Positions 58,343 through 64,000 of a stretch of 64,000 nucleotides of DNA are shown here, one piece after another; positions within the stretch are counted from its first letter, which is position 1; the number at the start of each line of letters is the position of its first letter. The DNA comes from Janibacter alkaliphilus. Its GTDB lineage: Bacteria > Actinomycetota > Actinomycetes > Actinomycetales > Dermatophilaceae. Below the pieces are notes generated by a model that worked only from the letters and a program-made list of their open reading frames with translations, was not told the DNA's origin and did no database searches. The stretch covers positions 1,550,001 to 1,614,000 of the forward strand of contig NZ_JACBZX010000001.1 of assembly GCF_013408565.1 (NCBI RefSeq), written 5' to 3'. A program made the position numbers and the translations under genes.

Positions 58343-59712
58343 TGTCGCCCACCACCCAGCAGTCCGTGCCCAGGACCCCCCGCGGGGTCCGCGCCACCCC
58401 GGGGGCCGACGACGCCGCCGAGGGGCGGATCGTCAACGTCTCCGGCGGCGACTGGGACGAGCAGATCGACGAGCTCGGGATGAACCCCGAGGAGCGGATC
58501 GTCGTCAACATGGGCCCGCAGCACCCGTCCACGCACGGCGTGCTCCGGCTCATCCTCGAGCTCGACGGGGAGACGGTCACCGAGACCCGTGCCGGCATCG
58601 GCTACCTGCACACCGGCATCGAGAAGAACATGGAGTTCCGCACCTGGACCCAGGGCGTGACCTTCTGCACCCGGATGGACTACCTCACGCCGATGTTCCA
58701 GGAGGCCGCCTTCTGCCTCGGCGTGGAGAAGCTGCTGGGCATCACCGAGCAGATCCCGGAGCGGGCCAGCGCCATCCGGGTGCTCATGATGGAGCTCACC
58801 CGGATCTCCTCGCACCTGATCTGCCTGGGCACCGGCGGCATGGAGATGGGCGCCACCACGGTGATGACCATCGGCTTCCGCACCCGCGAGGAGATCCTCT
58901 CGATCATCGAGAACATCACCGGGCTGCGGATGAACAACGCCTACATCCGCCCCGGCGGCGTCGCCCAGGACCTCCCCCCGGGCGCCATCGACAAGATCCG
59001 CGAGACGCTGCCGGAGATCCGCCGCGGCATCGGCGAGCTGGAGAAGCTGCTGCTGGAGAACCCGATCCTCAAGGGGCGCACCAAGGAGGTCGGCTACCTC
59101 TCGCTGACCGGGTGCACCGCGCTGGGGATCACCGGACCGGTGCTGCGCTCCACCGGCCTGCCGCACGACCTGCGCAAGTCGGCGCCCTACTGCGGCTACG
59201 AGAAGTACGACTTCGACGTCGTCACCGGCACCGGCTGCGACAGCTACGACCGGCTGGCCATCCGGCTCGGCGAGATGCACCAGTCGCTGCGGATCATCGA
59301 GCAGGTCACCGACGAGCTGCAGGCCAACCCCGGCCCGGTCATGGTCGCCGACAAGAAGATCGCCTGGCCCGCCCAGCTCGCCGTCGGCGGCGACGGGATG
59401 GGCAACAGCCTGGACCACATCCGGGAGATCATGGGCACCTCGATGGAGGCCCTGATCCACCACTTCAAGCTCGTCACCGAGGGCTTCCGGGTGCCGCCCG
59501 GCCAGGCCTACCAGGCGGTCGAGTCGCCGAAGGGGGAGCTCGGCTGCCACGTCGTCTCCGACGGCGGCACCCGCCCCTACCGGGCCCACTTCCGCGACCC
59601 GAGCTTCAACAACCTGCAGGCCGCGGCGGCGATGTGCGAGGGCGGCAACCTCGCCGACGTCATCGTCGCGGTGGCCTCGATCGACCCGGTGATGGGAGGC
59701 GTCGACCGATGA
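58342..59712 (+). CDS. nuoD: NADH-quinone oxidoreductase subunit D
   Basis: 456-residue 49-kDa subunit forming the quinone chamber with NuoB. Seen: [21 protein letters not shown] with the conserved His pair (about residues 55-75), [26 protein letters not shown], and [12 protein letters not shown]. The final stretch [26 protein letters not shown] ... [11 protein letters not shown] is the typical hydrogenase-like C terminus with Asp-Arg at the end. An N-terminal Thr/Pro/Arg-rich extension of about 45 residues precedes the core. Confidence 0.97.
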   Translation: MSPTTQQSVPRTPRGVRATPGADDAAEGRIVNVSGGDWDEQIDELGMNPEERIVVNMGPQHPSTHGVLRLILELDGETVTETRAGIGYLHTGIEKNMEFRTWTQGVTFCTRMDYLTPMFQEAAFCLGVEKLLGITEQIPERASAIRVLMMELTRISSHLICLGTGGMEMGATTVMTIGFRTREEILSIIENITGLRMNNAYIRPGGVAQDLPPGAIDKIRETLPEIRRGIGELEKLLLENPILKGRTKEVGYLSLTGCTALGITGPVLRSTGLPHDLRKSAPYCGYEKYDFDVVTGTGCDSYDRLAIRLGEMHQSLRIIEQVTDELQANPGPVMVADKKIAWPAQLAVGGDGMGNSLDHIREIMGTSMEALIHHFKLVTEGFRVPPGQAYQAVESPKGELGCHVVSDGGTRPYRAHFRDPSFNNLQAAAAMCEGGNLADVIVAVASIDPVMGGVDR

Positions 59713-60614
59713 GTGGTGACGGCTACGGCGAGCAGAGCGCCTCCGGGCACCTGCACGTGCCCGCGGAGAGCAAGGAGCCCTACCCCGGCGAGGTCCTCGA
59801 GCGGCTCGCCGCCGAGGCCGAGCAGGTCATCGCCCGCTACCCGCAGAAGCGCTCGGCGCTGCTGCCGCTGCTGCACCTGGTGCAGTCCGTCGACGGCTAC
59901 GTCACCGGCCGCGGCATCGACTTCTGCGCCGAGGTGCTCGACCTGACCACGGCCGAGGTCTCCGGGGTGGCCACCTTCTACACCCAGTACAAGCGCCACC
60001 CCAACGGCGAGTACACCGTCGGGGTCTGCACCAACACGCTGTGCGCGATCATGGGCGGCGACGAGATCTTCGACCGGGTCAGCGAGCACCTCGGCGTCGG
60101 TCACGACGAGACCACCGCCGACGGCAAGATCACCCTCGAGCGGGTCGAGTGCAACGCCGCCTGCGACTACGCCCCGGTGGTCATGGCCAACTGGGAGTTC
60201 TTCGACAACCAGACCCCCGAGTCGACGATCCGCCTCGTCGAGGACCTCGCCGCCGGGGCGCCGGTCGCGCCCACCCGCGGGCCGAGCCGGGTGTGCACCT
60301 TCCGGCAGGTCTCCCGGGTGCTGGCCGGCTTCCCCGACGGTCTGGCCGACGAAGGGGTCAGCGCCGGCGAGCCGTCGCTGCGCGGCCTCGAGGTGGCCCG
60401 CCGCGAGGGCTGGGTCGCTCCCGGCGACCAGCGCGACGACACCGCCGCGTCGAGCGCGGGCCAGCAGGTCGACGGCCTCGCCGCCGGCATGCCCAGCTCG
60501 GTGAACGCCCCGACGAACGAGCCCGACGAGCTGCCCGGCGGGGTCGACGCCCAGGCGGCCCAGGAGACCCGGCTGGCCGACGACGACGCCAAGGGCGAGG
60601 AGGATCCGGCGTGA
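59709..60614 (+). CDS. nuoE: NADH-quinone oxidoreductase subunit E
   Basis: 301-residue 24-kDa subunit binding the 2Fe-2S cluster N1a. Thioredoxin-like core: [51 protein letters not shown] (Cys 1 and 2), [18 protein letters not shown] (Cys 3 and 4). The last about 110 residues (from [14 protein letters not shown]) form a poorly conserved, acidic, Ala/Asp-rich extension not present in the short bacterial proteins. Overlaps nuoD by 4 bp and nuoF by 4 bp. Confidence 0.96.
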   Translation: MSGDGYGEQSASGHLHVPAESKEPYPGEVLERLAAEAEQVIARYPQKRSALLPLLHLVQSVDGYVTGRGIDFCAEVLDLTTAEVSGVATFYTQYKRHPNGEYTVGVCTNTLCAIMGGDEIFDRVSEHLGVGHDETTADGKITLERVECNAACDYAPVVMANWEFFDNQTPESTIRLVEDLAAGAPVAPTRGPSRVCTFRQVSRVLAGFPDGLADEGVSAGEPSLRGLEVARREGWVAPGDQRDDTAASSAGQQVDGLAAGMPSSVNAPTNEPDELPGGVDAQAAQETRLADDDAKGEEDPA

Positions 60615-61945
60615 CCACCCTGACCCCCATCCTCACGAAGTTCTGGGACCACCCGCGGTCCTGGACGCTGGCCACCTACGAGGAGAACGACGGCTACTCC
60701 GCGCTGCGCACCGCGCTGGCCGGCGACCCCGCCGACCTCGTCCAGGCCGCCAAGGACTCGGGGCTGCGCGGCCGCGGCGGCGCAGGCTTCCCCACCGGCA
60801 TGAAGTGGGGCTTCCTGCCGCCCCCGGACGGCGGCCCCCGCTACCTCGTCGTCAACGCCGACGAGTCCGAGCCGGGCACCTGCAAGGACATCCCGCTGAT
60901 GATGGCGGCGCCGCACTTCCTCATCGAGGGCGTGGCGATCACCTCCTTCGCCATCGGCTGCCACCACGCCTTCATCTACCTGCGCGGCGAGGTCGTGCAC
61001 GTCTACCGCCGGCTGATGCGCGCCGTCGAGGAGGCCTACGCGGCCGGCTACCTCGGCAAGGACATCATGGGCACCGGCTACGACCTCGACGTCACCGTGC
61101 ACGCCGGCGCCGGGGCCTACATCTGCGGCGAGGAGACCGCGCTGCTGGACTCCCTCGAGGGTCGTCGCGGGCAGCCGCGGCTCAAGCCGCCCTTCCCCGC
61201 GGTGGCCGGTCTCTACGCCCGCCCGACCGTGGTCAACAACGTGGAGTCGATCGCCTCGGTGCCGCTGATCGTCGGCCGCGGCGCCGACTGGTTCTCCGAC
61301 ATGGGCACCGAGAAGTCCCAGGGCTTCGGCATCTTCTCCCTCTCCGGGCACGTCAAGCACCCCGGCCAGTACGAGGCGCCGCTGGGGATCACCCTGCGCG
61401 AGCTCATCGACATGGCCGGCGGCATGCGCGACCCGGACAAGAAGCTGAAGTTCTGGACCCCGGGCGGCAGCTCCACCCCGATCTTCACCGACGCCCACCT
61501 GGACGTGCCGCTGGACTTCGAGTCGGTGGCCGCCGAGGGCTCGATGCTCGGCACCCGGGCGCTGCAGATCTTCGACGAGACCGTCTCGGTGGTCCGCGCG
61601 GTCAGCCGCTGGACCGAGTTCTACAAGCACGAGTCCTGCGGCAAGTGCACCCCCTGCCGGGAGGGCACCTGGTGGCTCGCCCAGATCCTCGAGCGGATCG
61701 AGCACGGGCGCGGCACCACCGAGGACATCGACAAGCTCGTCGACATCTGCGACAACATCCTCGGGCGCAGCTTCTGCGCCCTCGGTGACGGCGCCACCAG
61801 CCCGATCACCTCGGCCGTGCAGTACTTCCGGGAGGAGTTCGAGGCGGGCTGCCACACCCCGGCCGCCGAGCTCTTCCCGCCGGCCGCCGCCACCCTCTTC
61901 GGATCCCGAGGCTCCCAGGAGCAGGACGCGATGGTGACCCGATGA
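60611..61945 (+). CDS. nuoF: NADH-quinone oxidoreductase subunit F
   Basis: 444-residue 51-kDa subunit holding FMN, the NADH site and cluster N3. Seen: [18 protein letters not shown] (NAD-binding, about residues 51-68), [14 protein letters not shown] (FMN), [29 protein letters not shown], and the cluster ligands [15 protein letters not shown] (about 340-354) with a fourth Cys in [15 protein letters not shown] start coupled to nuoE; C-terminal end overlaps nuoG by 4 bp. Confidence 0.97.
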   Translation: MTTLTPILTKFWDHPRSWTLATYEENDGYSALRTALAGDPADLVQAAKDSGLRGRGGAGFPTGMKWGFLPPPDGGPRYLVVNADESEPGTCKDIPLMMAAPHFLIEGVAITSFAIGCHHAFIYLRGEVVHVYRRLMRAVEEAYAAGYLGKDIMGTGYDLDVTVHAGAGAYICGEETALLDSLEGRRGQPRLKPPFPAVAGLYARPTVVNNVESIASVPLIVGRGADWFSDMGTEKSQGFGIFSLSGHVKHPGQYEAPLGITLRELIDMAGGMRDPDKKLKFWTPGGSSTPIFTDAHLDVPLDFESVAAEGSMLGTRALQIFDETVSVVRAVSRWTEFYKHESCGKCTPCREGTWWLAQILERIEHGRGTTEDIDKLVDICDNILGRSFCALGDGATSPITSAVQYFREEFEAGCHTPAAELFPPAAATLFGSRGSQEQDAMVTR

Positions 61946-64000
61946 CCGTCACGAGCCGCAGCGAGACCGAGCAGACCCCGGTCGAGATGGTCAACCTGAC
62001 CATCGACGGGGTCCCGGTCAGCGTGCCCAAGGAGACCCTGGTCATCCGGGCCGCCGAGGAGGCCGGGATCCAGATCCCGCGCTTCTGCGACCACCCGCTG
62101 CTCGACCCGGTCGGCGCCTGCCGGCAGTGCCTGGTCGAGGTGGCCACCCCGGACCGCGAGGGCAACGTCAAGCCGATGCCCAAGCCGCAGGCCAGCTGCA
62201 CCATGGCGGTCAGCGAGGGCATGCAGGTCAGCACCCAGCAGACCTCCGAGGTGGCCGACAAGGCCCAGCAGGGCGTCATGGAGCTGCTGCTGGTCAACCA
62301 CCCGCTGGACTGCCCGGTCTGCGACAAGGGCGGGGAGTGCCCGCTGCAGAACCAGGCGATGAGCAACGGCCGGCCGACCTCCCGCTTCGAGGACGTCAAG
62401 CGCACCTACCCCAAGCCGATCAACATCTCCTCGGCGGTGCTGCTGGACCGGGAGCGCTGCGTGCTCTGCGCCCGCTGCACCCGCTTCTCCGACCAGATCG
62501 CCGGCGACCCCTTCATCGCGCTCGTCGAGCGCGGCGCGCTGCAGCAGGTCGGCATCTACGAGGAGCAGCCCTTCGAGAGCTACTTCTCTGGCAACACCGT
62601 GCAGATCTGCCCGGTGGGCGCGCTCACCGGCGCCGCCTACCGCTTCCGCTCCCGCCCCTTCGACCTCGTCTCCACCCCGAGCGTGTGCGAGCACTGCGCC
62701 AGCGGCTGCGCGATCCGCACCGACCACCGCCGCGGCAGCGTGCTGCGCCGGATGGCCGCGCTGGACCCCGAGGTCAACGACGAGTGGATCTGCGACAAGG
62801 GCCGCTGGGCCTTCCGCTACCCCGACGTCGGGGACCGCTTCGAGCTGCCGATGGTCCGCGAGGACGGCGAGCTGCGCCCCGCCTCGTGGCAGGAGGCGCT
62901 GGCCGTCGCCGCGGACGGGCTGCGCGCGGCGCAGGGCCACGGCGTGCTCGTCGGCGGCCGGGTCAGCGTCGAGGACGCCTACGCCTACGGCAAGCTCGCC
63001 CGCGGCGTGCTCGGCACGAACAACATCGACTTCCGCGCCCGCCCGCACTCGGCCGAGGAGGCCGACTTCCTCGCCGACCACGTCGTCGGCACCACCCCGG
63101 AGACCGGCGGGGTCCGCTTCGCCGACCTCGAGCGGGCCGGCTCGGTGCTGCTCGTCGGGCTGGAGTCCGAGGAGGAGTCGCCCAGCGTCTTCCTGCGGCT
63201 GCGCAAGGCCTTCCGCAAGAGCGGCACCCAGGTCTTCTCGGTGGCCCCGCTGGCCACCCGTGGCCTGACGAAGGCGGGCGGCACCCTCGTCCCGGCGGCA
63301 CCCGGCACCGAGACCGAGGTGCTGCGGGCGCTGGCCGGCGAGGGCAGCGCCGAGGCGATGGGCGGCGACGGCTTCGCCGCCACCCGCACCGCGCTGCGCG
63401 AGCCGGCGGCGATCATCCTCGTCGGCGAGCGGCTGGCCACCGTGCCCGGTGCGCTGACCGCCGCCGCGGCGCTCGCCGAGAGCACCGGCGCCCGGCTGGC
63501 CTGGGTGCCGCGACGGGCCGGGGAGCGCGGCGCCCTCGAGGCCGGCGCGCTGCCCGGGCTGCTGCCCGGCGGCCGCCCGGTCACCGACGCCGGCGCCCGC
63601 GAGGCGCTGGCCACGCTGTGGCAGACCGACGCCGCGCTGCCCACCGAGGCCGGCCTGGACACCACCGGCATCGTCGGAGCGGCCCGCACCGGACGCCTCG
63701 GCGGCCTCGTCGTCGGCGGCGTGGACGCCGACGACCTCGCCCTGCCCGGCGCGCACGAGGCGCTGCGGCGGGCCTTCGTCGTCTCCCTCGACCTGCGCCC
63801 GAGCACGGTCACCGCGCACGCCGACGTCGTGCTGCCGGTGGCCCCGCACGCCGAGCGCTCCGGAGCCTTCGTCAACTGGGAGGGTCGGGTCCGCGAGTTC
63901 GAGGCGGCGCTGTCGACCAACGCGATGGCCGACCACCGGGTGCTGCACATGCTCGCCGACGAGCTCGGCGGCTTCCTCGGCACCCGGACCCAGGCCGAGG
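61942..64000 (+). CDS. nuoG: NADH-quinone oxidoreductase subunit G, 3' end outside window
   Basis: First about 686 residues of the 75-kDa subunit. The N-terminal 2Fe-2S ferredoxin domain has [23 protein letters not shown] and ASCTMAV (about residues 47-90). The 4Fe-4S binding His/Cys motif is [17 protein letters not shown] (about 118-134). The classical pair is [12 protein letters not shown] and [10 protein letters not shown] (about 172-231). The extra N7-type ligands [12 protein letters not shown]...WICDKGRW (about 250-290) are present, typical of the long actinobacterial NuoG. The molybdopterin-oxidoreductase-like domain follows but is cut by the window. ATGA overlap with nuoF. Confidence 0.96.
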   Translation, partial: MTVTSRSETEQTPVEMVNLTIDGVPVSVPKETLVIRAAEEAGIQIPRFCDHPLLDPVGACRQCLVEVATPDREGNVKPMPKPQASCTMAVSEGMQVSTQQTSEVADKAQQGVMELLLVNHPLDCPVCDKGGECPLQNQAMSNGRPTSRFEDVKRTYPKPINISSAVLLDRERCVLCARCTRFSDQIAGDPFIALVERGALQQVGIYEEQPFESYFSGNTVQICPVGALTGAAYRFRSRPFDLVSTPSVCEHCASGCAIRTDHRRGSVLRRMAALDPEVNDEWICDKGRWAFRYPDVGDRFELPMVREDGELRPASWQEALAVAADGLRAAQGHGVLVGGRVSVEDAYAYGKLARGVLGTNNIDFRARPHSAEEADFLADHVVGTTPETGGVRFADLERAGSVLLVGLESEEESPSVFLRLRKAFRKSGTQVFSVAPLATRGLTKAGGTLVPAAPGTETEVLRALAGEGSAEAMGGDGFAATRTALREPAAIILVGERLATVPGALTAAAALAESTGARLAWVPRRAGERGALEAGALPGLLPGGRPVTDAGAREALATLWQTDAALPTEAGLDTTGIVGAARTGRLGGLVVGGVDADDLALPGAHEALRRAFVVSLDLRPSTVTAHADVVLPVAPHAERSGAFVNWEGRVREFEAALSTNAMADHRVLHMLADELGGFLGTRTQAE

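Overview
The window is very GC-rich (roughly 72-73% by eye), almost wall-to-wall coding, with GTG/ATG starts and many 4-base ATGA/GTGA stop-start overlaps. Gene content points to an actinobacterium: SepX/GlpR divisome protein, the F420 enzyme CofC, cytochrome c biogenesis system II (ResB/CcsB), MenJ-type menaquinone reductase directly upstream of nuoA, a Pmt protein mannosyltransferase and WXG100-like proteins. Micrococcales (Intrasporangiaceae-like) is my inference from overall gene order; no rRNA is present to confirm it.

Layout. 1-2.4 kb: end of lutB, then lutC (lactate oxidation) and a small zinc-ribbon membrane protein. 2.6-6.8 kb: tRNA-Arg(CCT) and a large helicase-like/Vsr-nuclease-like protein whose ATPase motifs are degenerate. 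6.9-12.5 kb: the conserved actinobacterial block mscL, SAF protein, fmdB-like, 5-formyl-THF cycloligase, diverging from UDP-glucose pyrophosphorylase, a RimJ-like acetyltransferase and sepX/glpR, but with no glp/moeA gene. 12.7-15.7 kb: AI-2E exporter, tRNA-Ala(CGC), and a 1.4-kb decayed island in the tRNA 3' end carrying an Mrr-like nuclease and an integrase remnant between imperfect direct repeats. 16-17.3 kb: YbaK-like deacylase and a two-gene SMR exporter behind a guanidine-III riboswitch. 17.4-24.2 kb: flavoprotein, SRPBCC protein, cofC, two DUF202 proteins, pmt, rsmI, and a frameshifted metallo-beta-lactamase-fold gene flanked by 31-bp tandem arrays.

24.4-29.5 kb: cytochrome c biogenesis operon (phosphatase, tlpA/resA, ccdA, resB, ccsB). 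29.5-35.6 kb: menA, menE, GntP permease, a GDT1/Mn exporter behind a yybP-ykoY-type riboswitch, and menB. 35.6-39.6 kb: VOC protein, then a MauE/MauD-like redox cassette around a Tat-exported Cys/Trp-rich protein and two unrecognised proteins; this is the best candidate in the window for an undescribed system. 39.8-47.6 kb: zwf, a TM0106-type nuclease-helicase fusion, a non-canonical Nramp transporter, and a universal stress protein. 47.7-56.5 kb: menC, a WXG100-like/alpha-beta hydrolase pair, menD, menF, menG, menJ. 56.6-64 kb: nuoA-G, cut by the window end.

Together lactate oxidation, menaquinone synthesis, cytochrome c maturation and complex I form a respiratory neighbourhood. A Rex-like operator sits just upstream of menJ-nuo. 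Superimposed on the genes are two dispersed intergenic repeat families (an 85-bp compound inverted repeat, 3 copies; a 48-bp near-perfect palindrome, 4 copies) and three tandem-repeat patches. All identifications are from reading the sequence; no database search was run.
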